Positions 1 through 9,625 of a stretch of 64,000 nt of DNA are shown here, one piece after another. The position numbers and the translations under genes were made by a program. Source of the DNA: Mimachlamys varia (lineage: Eukaryota; Mollusca; Bivalvia; Pectinida; Pectinidae). The DNA is taken from NCBI GenBank assembly GCA_947623455.1, contig OX392532.1, positions 26,634,792 to 26,698,791 on the forward strand, in the 5' to 3' direction. The notes beneath the pieces were generated by a model that was given only the letters and a program-made list of their open reading frames with translations, had not been told where the DNA came from and ran no database searches. Each line of letters begins with the position of its first letter. The stretch's first letter is position 1.

Positions 1-600
1 CCGTGTTAATTATCTCTTGTGGCACAACAACCTGGTGGTCTATAAAGGTAGACCACTCGTCAAAAAACACAGTATTTCTGAGTCCGTTCTGTTTAGATGG
101 AGGAGGCCTGTAAATGATGCACAACCTGAATTGTTTATCCTCGGCAATGACAGAGCAAGTCAAGTGCTCAAAATGTGTGAATACCTCATCATGGCTAGGA
201 GAGAGATTTGTCACACTCAGGCCTTTCTTAAACAGAACAGCCACACCACCACCACGTCTGCCGTCTCGAGCATTGTGGATGAATCCATAACCAGTTGGTA
301 TCAGCTCAGCAAGAACTTGGTCATCGATATCTGAACCTAACCAGGTTTCTGTCAGGGCAAGAATGTCAATGTCCTGAGATATTATAAAATCTCTGATGGA
401 CGATGACTTATTCTTCACCGAGCGGCAGTTTAAGGATACTAAATACAGTGGATTGATCAACTTCGGGTAACCGGTTGTTGTTGGCTTTACGACGTGTACG
501 ACGTATAGGAGAAATTCTCAATAAGGAAGGATTACCGTAAAGGCCAGTTACACAAGAATCTAATATTGACAAGAGATCCCAGAGGGATCTTGACACCCAC
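1..600 (-). mobile_element. LINE (CR1/L2-like) endonuclease fragment, cut by window edge
   Basis: Read on the minus strand from about 445 down to 1, a continuous frame begins with LVSLNCRSVKNK and continues with DILALTETWL, GYGFIHNARDG, RRGGGVAVLFKKG and CIIYRPP. These are the N-terminal blocks of the apurinic-endonuclease domain of non-LTR retrotransposons; TETWL holds the catalytic Glu. Upstream, 450-596 encodes a basic stretch (RRTRRKANNNRL) one base out of frame with the endonuclease, so this copy is frameshifted. The reverse transcriptase would lie beyond base 1. The domain is clear; the exact clade is a guess from the motif style. Confidence 0.75.
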
Positions 601-659
601 CATTGATTATCTTCATTTGTTCTTAAAAAGTTGGATCTTTTCCCTCCTATTCTCTTACA

Positions 660-1066
660 TGTATCTTAATCATGCAACATTTGATATAGCGCCCTATCTA
701 CTCTAGCTAACATAAGCCAGTCTAAAGCGCTTTACAGTACATAGATATACAATTCTTATACAATCAATACAATTAACATATGCAGTCCAATCATATATAA
801 TTCTGAGGAGTTTGCAGGAGCTGCCTTGTGTGGGACTGTGTTTCCAACGGCATCTTTTATAGTACGTGCCACCTCACTTGAATGCTACAGCACAGATACT
901 GCAACACCCACCCCAGACCATTTAATACTCCACCTGGGTTGTTGGAGTTGTGTGGGCAGGAGAAAAACACTTTCTCTGAATGTTCCATGCGTATGACGAT
1001 TACGGGGATCGAACCCCGGCCACCTGCATGGAAGGCTGGAGTGTTAACCACTCGACCACATCCGCC
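660..1066 (-). mobile_element. tRNA-derived SINE
   Basis: On the minus strand 1066-995 folds like a tRNA: an acceptor-like GGCGGAT start, GTGGTCGAGTGG as an A-box-like block, and a GGGGTTCGATCCCC T-arm containing a good B box. The fold continues straight into a body with CTTTCTCTG-type and AACCCAGGTGG-type blocks, and then AT-rich sequence with a tail-like 'gcgctttagact'. The acceptor stem has a mismatch and wobbles. A tRNA head fused to a repeat body indicates a SINE rather than a tRNA gene. The body end near 660 is approximate. Confidence 0.6.
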
Positions 1067-1070
1067 CATA

Positions 1071-2460
1071 TGCCACTCTATTCAGAAATTCAATTTTCTA
1101 GATAATTCCCAAATAAATCAAATAGGACACTGCAAGAGATCAAGGGCACCATATACAGTACATGTAAATTTTGTAAATTAATGGGAGTATTATGAAATAG
1201 CAAAAACAAATTTCATAGTAAAAATCCAAGATGGTCAAAACCTGAACAATGCACAATTTGGGACAGAGAGAACCGCATAAGAAATTTCAACACTTCTCCC
1301 TAGTAAGTGGTAACAGACTATTTAAGCCAAATTTTAAATGGCCACCAGCTGTCAGCCTTATTGTTTTTCCGGTATACCGTGGTATAAAGTTGTCATGGTA
1401 CGTACCGTGGTACATTTGTCCTGTACCGGTTTTTTGGAACTTTCATTTAACTTAAGCTTATCAATGAATTATTTGTTACATAGATCAATTTGAATTCCAA
1501 TATGGTTTAGTTATAATTTCCTATAAGTTTGCTGATCAACTAGGACAGACATAGCTTCACTCAAACAACATTAGAGGATAATAAAAAGAGAAACTTATGA
1601 CAGGCCACTTGTTGATTTGCTTCAGAAAAAAACAGCCAGAGACCTTTAGCTAGCTGATTCATGCAAGCAAGATGGTATACCGTCGTACGTACCGCAGTAT
1701 TTGCCTAAATACCGTGGTATACCGTGGTACATTTGATTTTGTGGTACTCAGCTCTGTCAGAACCCGGCATGTCCAATTTAAATTGCAGCTGTATAAAGAA
1801 AGACATTAGACGTACAAAATATTTGACAATATATGTTACTGAGTTTTTGACCGAGCTGTGTCTATTATATGTACTTATAAGTCATGATGAAATGTTCTTG
1901 CCTCTGATTCACCCCTGCATGTTCTGTCTGGAATGCTTTGTCTCCTTGTAGTCATCTTTCTGAAAACTTCTGACACATTCCGAGTGACATTCGTCGCCTT
2001 CACTTGTGATAGAATTCAAAGACCAGTATTCCCTTAATATTCCGTTCCAGGCTTTGCAATTGAAGGAAGCACAAGTTTTGATACGAGACATGTCGACATG
2101 ATAACATTGCAGCCATTCGATATTTTTACTAAATTTTACCAGAAATAAGTTCATATAATTGACACTAAATGTATTAACCAAATTAATTTCCAGCAATTAG
2201 TCTAATTACCAATTATTAATGAAACTAAGAATACAAAAAGACTGCCAAAGGGGAGATAACTGACAAAAATGGGTGTTCATCTTGTTCAATACTCGCATAA
2301 ATATATATATTGATCGATAGTCTGCAATTTTATAGTTAACGGCTATTCTGAAAATAACTATCAGGGGGAAGCTTGAAGGTGAGGCACATTTTTGTGACCC
2401 CCATCCCAAATACTTGTGACATTTTTCTTGTATCCTGCTACTATTTTTGTAATTATTGTC
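1071..2460. other. AT-rich non-coding stretch with TACCGTGGTAC-type repeats
   Basis: No convincing exon is visible. Two clusters of short palindromic motifs (TACCGTGGTAC and variants) lie at 1371-1429 and 1672-1734. A related cluster in inverted orientation is at 5832-5870, and the DNA next to it (to about 6000) also resembles 1560-1700 read in reverse. This suggests two decayed copies of one dispersed repeat. The remainder is AT-rich with no feature I can name. Confidence 0.4.
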
Positions 2461-2745
2461 TGCATGGATATGTTTTGACTTTTAATTATTCATTTGATTG
2501 TGAGCTCTTTCAGATTATATTATGGGGAGGGGATACTTTTATAATGACATATATATAGGTGGAGGAGGTCCACAATATTTTATAATGACATATAGGTGGA
2601 GGTCTACAATATTATTGTAGACCTCCTCCACCTATATGTTATAATTAATAAAATTATCGGGGATAATCCCCTCCCCATATGTACATATAATCTGAAAGAG
2701 CTCACAATCAAAAAAATAATTAAAAGTCAAAAACATATCCATGCA
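2461..2745. repeat. Large inverted repeat (hairpin, ~140-bp arms)
   Basis: The sequence from TGCATGGATATG at 2461 returns as its reverse complement ending at CATATCCATGCA (2745). The arms share blocks such as GAGCTCTTTCAGATTATA, GGGGAGGGGAT and TAGGTGGAGG, meeting near 2605. The left arm has an extra internal duplication of the TAATGACATATA-GGTGGAGG block. This looks like a fold-back element or hairpin MITE; no target-site duplication was defined. Confidence 0.7.
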
Positions 2746-4350
2746 GTACATGCATGTGGGCCTGCATCACTCAAATGCTATTAATCTTTCACTAAAATTA
2801 GAGTGGACTAAAATCTATGACTACAACAACAAAAAATTAAAAAGGCCGTGTTTAAAACACTAAGTCCTGAAACATTGAAAGTATGTCAAGGTCACTTCTG
2901 TTGACCACTCCAAAATTCAAAGGAATAAGCTATACCAGCCACATATCAATCATGTTTCCACGCCTTTTCGTATTTCAGAAGACATAATTAAAGGTTTTGA
3001 CATACATATATATTTACCCCTGTGCCCTTGAAAGTATAGGTCAAAGTTTAGTTTTCCTTCACAAACTTTGCTACTGCTTTGGACTAAATAATATGTTATT
3101 GGGTCCTCAGAGTAACAAAGCTGAAGACAGATGGAGAGTCCTATGATACAGTGAAAAGGACCAATAATTGCTCAGGCTATTGATTGCACCTTGTGAATTA
3201 TATCACTGATAGCGTTAATGAATTTGATCATTTTTGTGACTTTTGCAAAACTACATTTACCTAAATCAAAGAAAAGATCTGGATTGCAAATAAACTCTTA
3301 CTTGTATCTTTACTTCAACTACTCACAACATCAGTAACAGCTACAAATAATGTACTTCATGATTAAGGTGAAATTAATAATGCTTGAGTGAATGCTGATG
3401 TGTAAATTGTATGAAACCGGAAGTACATACAAATGACGGTGTGTAACAATCCATTTGCCCGACGCCTGGGGCTACAAGATATTAATTGAGTTTGCACAGA
3501 CTCGTGAAATTTACATTTTAAACATGTAAATAATAAATTCCTTGCAATATTCTTTACAATGTCGTATAGGATTTTTGTCATCTGCGATTAAGACAGTTAC
3601 TTGGGAATCTGTACGGAATTTGTAGTGTTATGTGACTGTAGAGGGTTTGGCTCTTTCTAGGTGTTTGTACCATTATACTCTGAAAAGGTACAGCCTTGCA
3701 TGGTCGGTTTATGGGGGATATTCTCTCTGGTCTGACAAACGTGTGTCTGGGTATTTAAAGTTTATTTGTTATGACTGCCATCTTGCCGGGTGAGCCGGGG
3801 ACAGTTTGTGTAATTGCGCTGTCATTGGTCGAGAATAGTGGTGGAGCCAGTCACCGAGTCTCTTACTCTACATTACGGGTATTGGCCTGGGTATTACACT
3901 AAGGGTCAAGGTCAGGGCTATTTAAGTAGTATACGGGAGAGGAACCACCTCACCACTTTCCTTCCGGAATTTGGTCATCAAGCTTTGAAAACAAAGTGAC
4001 TTAGCCGAGTGATACGGCATGTTCTGAAACCAGAGCGGCTATACATGTTTATAAAGTTTAATTAGATAGGTATCTGACACTGTATAAAACACAGCGGCTC
4101 CTGCATGCTTAGGTCTATTAGATAGGTGAAACTCTGAAAACAGAACAGCTTATAATGCATGTTTACATATTTTAGATAGGCCTAGCCGACACTCTGAAAA
4201 ATTGAAAAACACAGTGGCTCATGCTGCATGCATGTTTACATATTCTGAAAATAAAACAGCTTATAGGAAGATGTCCTAAAAACAGAACAGAGCTTAATTA
4301 GTATGGGAATATATTCTAAAACCAGAACAACTTAGCATAGGAAATAACAT
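2746..4350. other. Non-coding stretch; possible LTR-like segment and decayed short repeats
   Basis: No exon recognised. 3640-3960 has promoter-like features (an ATTGG box near 3826, CTATTTAAG near 3920) and could be part of an LTR, but no TG/CA ends or flanking duplication were found. 3985-4335 contains several diverged copies of a unit built on TCTGAAAACAGAACAGCTTA with TTAGATAGG, consistent with a decayed tandem repeat. Confidence 0.3.
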
Positions 4351-4351
4351 T

Positions 4352-4575
4352 TAGGGTGGTCGGGTGGTGCAGTGGATAGCGCACTTGCCTTTCACTAACG
4401 CGGCCGGGGTTTGATTCCCCGATCGGACGTGAAAAGGTACGGGGTCACCTGCCCGACCACGTGGGTTTTCTCCGGGTACTCCGGTTTCCTCCCACAATAA
4501 GACCCCCCGCGCGCAAACATCCGGGCCAACAAGAGTGATAGCTTGTTTCATAATTGTTGTAAAATAAATAAAGTT
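4352..4575 (+). mobile_element. tRNA-derived SINE with conserved central domain
   Basis: The head at 4355-4432 has an A box (TGGTGCAGTGG) and a B box (GGTTTGATTCC) at tRNA-like spacing. It is followed by a central block around 4460-4500 (GTGGGTTTTCTCCGGG, then CTCCGGTTTCCTCCC), which resembles the V-type conserved domain of animal tRNA-SINEs. The element closes with AATAAATAAAG near 4565. It reads in the same direction as its Pol III promoter. Confidence 0.8.
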
Positions 4576-6326
4576 TATATAACATTTAAGTTCTAGTCAC
4601 TTTACATGGAAATACTGACTCAAGGGATTGTCTCCTACATGTACATGTGTGTAGCTTGTCATAATCTTGGTAGCTAATTATTTGGATGTATGATTTCCTG
4701 GTATACATTTTGTTACCATTGATATACTTGTTACATTCTAACATCACTTCTGGTTTTACATCTCATTTAACATGAACTTGGTTGTTTTGCTGTGTTAATT
4801 TGTAAATAAGGGGTAGACTTAACATTTGTAATGCAGCTGGTCCTTTATGCCAGTTGCACAAGGAATGAAATGGCCCAACTGGCTCAGACAGGCCTGTCCG
4901 AGGGCCGAAGGCTCGAAGTGGTGAGGGCCGCAGGCACGAGCCAGGGAAGAGCATGAGAGGGAGGCTGGATGCCCCCCTCTCGTAAGGGGGGTACGGGGGG
5001 TTTCCCCTGAACATTTTGATTTCCTAGATGGCAGGAAATGGATTTACATAACAAAAACATAATACCGATATTATTCAGCAATACAACCAATTAACAAGGC
5101 TTGGAAAGTACACAGTACACAAGGAATATCTACGACCCTAAAAATTAACCTGGCAGTCTTCTTAACTGTAAACCCAACTTGCCCAAGTCTAAATCAACTG
5201 GCCTAGGGCCAACGGCTAAATAGACCCCTGTAAATGTAAACTCATCTGAATTCATGATAACCTTGTAGAACTTTTACTGTAGGGTTGTTGTGGGCCTTAA
5301 TTTCCAAACCCTTTGATCGACTCATCGAAGGAAAAAGAACTGGAAAGTGGGTTTAGGAGTTGAGGGTTGGCCACTGGTTTTATGTCACAGTTCTGGTACA
5401 TTTTGTACAACATTTTTAATTAAAAAACCCAAAGTCATTTCGGTGGCAAACTCTTTCGTCTCTTTACCTCGTCTTCTACATGAAACGTTCATGTTATAAA
5501 TGTGACATACCGGTATGTACTGTATCAACCGTTCACAGCTTAAATATCATTGAAAGTGTATTGCCAGGAAAATTATCCTCTAGGTTGCAAATAATTTCAT
5601 TTTTTTAATTGAAGCATGTGGTGAAGAGAAATGAAGTTCATCTCTCCCAAAGTTGCTAAGTGATTATATTATAGGTGTATTTGTCAATTTTGCTATAAAT
5701 TTAAAAGACAATTTAATTGCTTATTTGCTCAAGAAAAAAAAATGGGGTTTAAGCAACTTTTGTTGTAGAACAGTTTCACAGTGAGCAAAGAGGACCACGA
5801 CCACAGTTTATCAAGATCTTTAGGCAAATGAAACGGTATAGTACGTACCTGTGGTACCGTGATACATTTTTTCAGCTGTAGCTAATTATATATTTACAGC
5901 AGATTCTGATACCAATCAATATGGCACCTGTGATAAGTTTCTCATTCCAATCTACAATGTTTGAGTAAAGCCAGCGCCATATACACAGTACTGTATTCTA
6001 TTTGTTTTCGGTTACAGTTAAATGTGTTCAGGCAATTTTGTGATTTCAAACACATTCACAATACTACTATTCCGACTGCAGTGATCAATCTACGTGCGAG
6101 TCCCGAGTCCAGTACTCATAAAAACTATTAAAAATATCATAGAATCTTCTTCTCCAGACCCAGATACAAATGTATGCTGGAATCAAATACATTAATGGAA
6201 AGGTCTAAGGCTCTTTATCAAAATTGTGAATATCATTCCCCCAGGCTTCACATCCCCTCCCCCGGGGAGGGGGTGAAGTTTTCTATAGCTAATATAGGAA
6301 AATGACACTTTTGGATATACTTAGAT
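4576..6326. other. Non-coding stretch with a GC-rich repeat-like block
   Basis: 4858-5015 is strikingly GC-rich for this window (GAGGGCCGCAGGCACGAG, CGTAAGGGGGGTACGGGG) and is probably part of a dispersed repeat. 5832-6000 is the second copy of the TACCGTGGTAC repeat. 6245-6285 has a short C/G palindrome (CCCCGGGG). No coding evidence. Confidence 0.35.
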
Positions 6327-6722
6327 GTCAACTGCTGACGAAAAATCTTAAGGCAGAGATGCAGGTTGATGAAGACTATGGGCAAGTTTTATTGTCGCCA
6401 TCTTGATCTCATCGGGAAAATTCTGTATCTTTGTGTGCTATGAAAATGAACGTTTTTTAGTTTGCTTATTAGTGTGTTTACTTGTTGTGACGACAATGAT
6501 GGCTCGGTTCTCATTTTGAGGATTGATGCTTACTTGGATGTGACCAAGATTTACATGACGGGTGTCGTCGATGAAGCAGAATTCACTTACTCTTCCGGAA
6601 CACCTGGTCTTATTCTCTTGTGCTTTTACGAGAGTTTCCATGTAAATCTTTCTTTTCCCCCTAGTTTAATCGATTTTGAGTTCGGATTATGTTTTAGTTG
6701 ACGCTTTGGTATTCTCTGGGGG
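6327..6722 (+). mobile_element. Penelope-like element, 3' end fragment
   Basis: This segment matches the 3' ends of the other Penelope-like copies in the window (34.5-36.6, 47.6, 53.2 and 59.0 kb). It starts with a remnant of the C-terminal coding part (CTGCTGAC, then ATGCAGGTTGATGA) and carries the recurring block GTCGTCGATGAAGCAG with CTCTTCCGGAACACCTGG. It ends at GACGCTTTGGTATTCTCTG, the terminus shared with the other copies. The reverse transcriptase is absent. Confidence 0.7.
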
Positions 6723-6929
6723 TTTTTTATCATTTAAGCTGGAAATAATTGAAACGTGGTTGGAATTATAACCAGGAAATGATGGTTTGACGTTGAAAGA
6801 TGTTTGACTGGCCCATCGCCGGGTCAGTGGGGAGGGGCTCGAAAGGGTCGAATTGGCTAAAATTTCAACAATTTTCTGCTTTAAAGACCAAGATATGCAG
6901 TTATATCAAAATTCAGGTAACCGTTAAGG

Positions 6930-7760
6930 CCATTGGGCATCTTGTTCTCATTTTTGTTCGCTATTTTTCATAACTACATTCTTATAGAAGCTTCCAGACA
7001 CATCCCTACATTTTTGAACATCAATTTGCATGATTGGTCCACTATTTCACAAAATATATTGCGTATAACATACTTTGCTATCAGTGTTCGTTTAGCACTA
7101 CTGGGACTTTTGACATGTTTCAAAGCCCATAGCATATTACTGGTGGCGTTTTTAGTCCCCGAGGTTTGCTGGAGCCTCCATATAGTTATAATTAGTTCAT
7201 TTGAGTAGTGGCACGGTACATAATATATACATTTTCGTAGTTCACGATTTGAAATTCTACATAAAAACGCACCAATGTCTCATCACCCATTATTAAACTA
7301 TCGAATGCCCTTTTCTGATATTTTGGGTTTTTCTTCAGCAGTTTCTTAGCCATTTGTACCCGTGTTCGTTGCTGCTCGTCAGTGAGTTAATGTGGGATCC
7401 AACGCACACTTATTTTCCTAACCTTAAGATTTTTCTTCAGAATGAAGTAAACATAACAGATGGATGCTTAACCCAAGTTTGTCATTCGTGCTAGCTGTCT
7501 GACCGTATGAAACGCATCTTTCTCAATGATTGACTTGGTTTTATTGACGTTCAATTTGGTGGTAACAACAGACCAGATATTCCTTAGTAAATGGCATCTT
7601 AATTTGACTGATTAGTGACCATAATGCAATTTCGTAAACCATCTATAAACTGAGGAAAATGACATTCGTTTATCCCCATAAACAGCACATATTTTATCAT
7701 GTATGTTTTTGTCGCCCAATCCCAACTTACATTTTTTTTTTAATTATTTTCAACACAGTG
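6930..7760 (-). pseudogene. mariner/Tc1-type transposase relic (left copy)
   Basis: On the minus strand, frames from about 7760 down to 6930 can be read as a mariner transposase with several frameshifts. Blocks in order are GLGDKNIHDKI, VYRWFTK, VRQLARMTNL, LKKNLKVRKIS, RWIPH, LTDEQQRTRVQ, KKLLKKYPKY, then GDETLVRFY (catalytic-Asp region), WALKHVKS, SAKRT and SFYKNVV. The left palindrome arm begins inside this relic at 7295, and the relic runs on uninterrupted to about 6930 in the flank. A 117-bp piece at 7140-7256 is foreign to the transposase and recurs at 56872-56987. Confidence 0.75.
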
Positions 7761-8155
7761 TTAAGGCAAGAAAACCGGTAAGTGGATTTCAATAAAATGT
7801 ATGCACACAATACAGCGATGAACGGTCAACAAGTTGGTACTGGTTTAATGCACGTACATTACGTGATACTCGAGTATACAGTGCGTTTGCAAAAATTTTC
7901 GAGCACTCCTCGTGTGAACAACAAAGATGCAATCATAATGTTGTTGTGAACTCAATGTGGATGAGAGACCGAACATCTAGTTCATTAATTACTATGAGTT
8001 CGTAAAAATACGTGTAATAGTAAGGTTTATTTAGAACTTAGTCGATTTCCATTGACACTATTACCAAAAAAGAGTATTCGAGTAATGGATGAAATTTAAA
8101 AAACACTGATAATATTGAAGTCATGCGATGACGATATGTTATTGAATAAAGATAA

Positions 8156-8898
8156 ATGGGTTTGAACATCAAAAACGAATTATACAGTCAAGGGTTACGC
8201 TATATTTGGGAGACAGAAAATTGTGAAGATACCTATATTAATATAATTAGAGAAAAGATTTTTGATATTTTTAGACAAGATTGCAAAGAAAAAATTAGAA
8301 CATCTTCAAAAGGATTTATTTATTCGCATCTTAACATCGATTGTGATTTGCAGTGTTACATGAGAAAACCAATACCGAGGGATTTTTTGAAAGAAATTAC
8401 AAAAATTAGATTATCGTCAACACGGACTTAGGTTAGTCTGCTATCTAAGTCCGTGATCGTCACATAATCTGAATATTGAAAAGAGTCACTACCAAAATAT
8501 ACAGAGAAATTTTAGAGTTTGTACAATTTGTAATGCAGATGATGTTGAAGATGAGTACCATTTTATGTTGAATACCCATGTTACTCTGAATTACGAAACA
8601 AATTTTGAAAAAGTACTATTTTAAAAAACCGATTACGTTCAAATTGATTGAATTGTTTTTAAATGTTAAAAACACAAAAGAAATTGAAAAATTGTCCAAA
8701 TATATGAAAGCTGCTAATACGTTGAGGAATCATTTAATGTAATTGTTTATGATCTCTCCGAGTGTACATTCTATGTGTAATAACTTGTAATGATGTACAG
8801 AATTGTATACATGTATGCTAATATTGTTTAATTCATGTTGCTACTTGAAAACCGATGAGTCAATAGACTCAAGGTTAATAAAGAACTTGAACTTGAAT
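8156..8898 (+). mobile_element. LINE 3' fragment (left arm)
   Basis: The frame from 8156 (IKNELYSQGLRYIW) runs to 8431. It then continues through frameshifts with VCTICNADDVEDEYHFML near 8515-8570 and IEKLSKYMKAANTLR near 8680-8730. A Cys-Cys-His region followed by an ELFL...KEIEKLS tail is typical of the C-terminus of metazoan non-LTR ORF2 proteins. The 3' end is AATAAAGAACTTGAACTTGAA at 8877-8897. It is 5'-truncated, so the catalytic domains are missing. The identical copy in the right arm is at 31131-31870. Confidence 0.65.
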
Positions 8899-8948
8899 TG
8901 CAGAAAAAAAGTACGCCCCCTCTAACCCAAAATCCTGGATCCGCCTAT
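8899..8948 (-). repeat. Short repeat fragment beside SAM-like exon
   Basis: The segment reads GGCGGATCCAGGATTTTGGG on the minus strand, followed by AGGGGGCGTAC and a T-run. It lies directly between the SAM-like exon and the LINE 3' end. It looks like the edge of another dispersed element and marks the point at which the SAM-like reading frame ceases to be plausible protein. Confidence 0.35.
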
Positions 8949-8966
8949 GGTCCATAGAGCTGATAC

Positions 8967-9192
8967 GTTCCTTCATTTTGGTTTTTGTTTCCGGTGTTTG
9001 AAGATTTACTATCTTGTCAATAAGCATCCTTTTGTAGACAACCGGTAAACCCATTTCGTTAACTTCATTTGGCCGCAGGAAACGTAACGTTTCATTATTA
9101 GTTACCGACATCTTTGAAAATTCATCTCGATATTTCAGTAGTCCGGGATTGATATCCCGCAAAAACGCATCCATATCTCCACCAGTCTCCAT
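8967..9192 (-). CDS. SAM-like domain, first coding exon (left arm copy)
   Basis: The frame starts with METGGDMDAF at 9192 and continues with LRDINPGLLKYRDEF, SKMSVTNNETLRFL, NEVNEMGLPVVYKR and MLIDKIVNLQTPE. The spacing of hydrophobic residues and the ...EMGLP..YKRMLIDKI ending fit a sterile-alpha-motif-like protein-interaction domain. A possible donor (GAAC|GTATCA) ends the exon at 8967; beyond it the frame runs into repeats, so the rest of the gene is not visible. It lies head-to-head with the FN3 gene, 433 bp between start codons, with a CCAATCAGA motif between them near 9261. The identical exon in the right arm begins at 30836. Family assignment is by eye. Confidence 0.5.
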
Positions 9193-9625
9193 ACTTCACC
9201 TTTTGACGAATATGTAAACCCCACATCCCAAACATGCTCGGTACTTTCGGTTTCGATCAACCAATCAGAATCAAGCGGCCGGAGCCTGAGGCACCTGTTT
9301 TTATCGATATACGTTTTGTCGTTCTCAACACTGAACATTTTACCTGTACGCTGTCTTGTGCAGTCGCTACATCTAATCTAAAAATAGAACCGATAGGAGT
9401 TTGACACCGCTCTGTGATACAAGTGAACGGCTGAGCGGTAGGAGTTTATACACATAGGCCGTTCTCAGTTCGGGTAGCACTGCAGTAAGAGGTGCAGCAT
9501 ATGTGTGTGTTACGTGATTTTGATCTCTAGGTTGCGTAACTGTTCGTATATACCACAACATACCTGGTCGTCGTGTATCGGTGTGTCGACAGTATATTAT
9601 TTTTGTGCCTTGTGCAGACCTGACA

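Noticed and set aside
995..1066. tRNA-like fold on the minus strand with a good B box
   Set aside because: The acceptor stem has a mismatch and wobble pairs, and it runs directly into a repeat body, so I call it a SINE head, not a tRNA gene.
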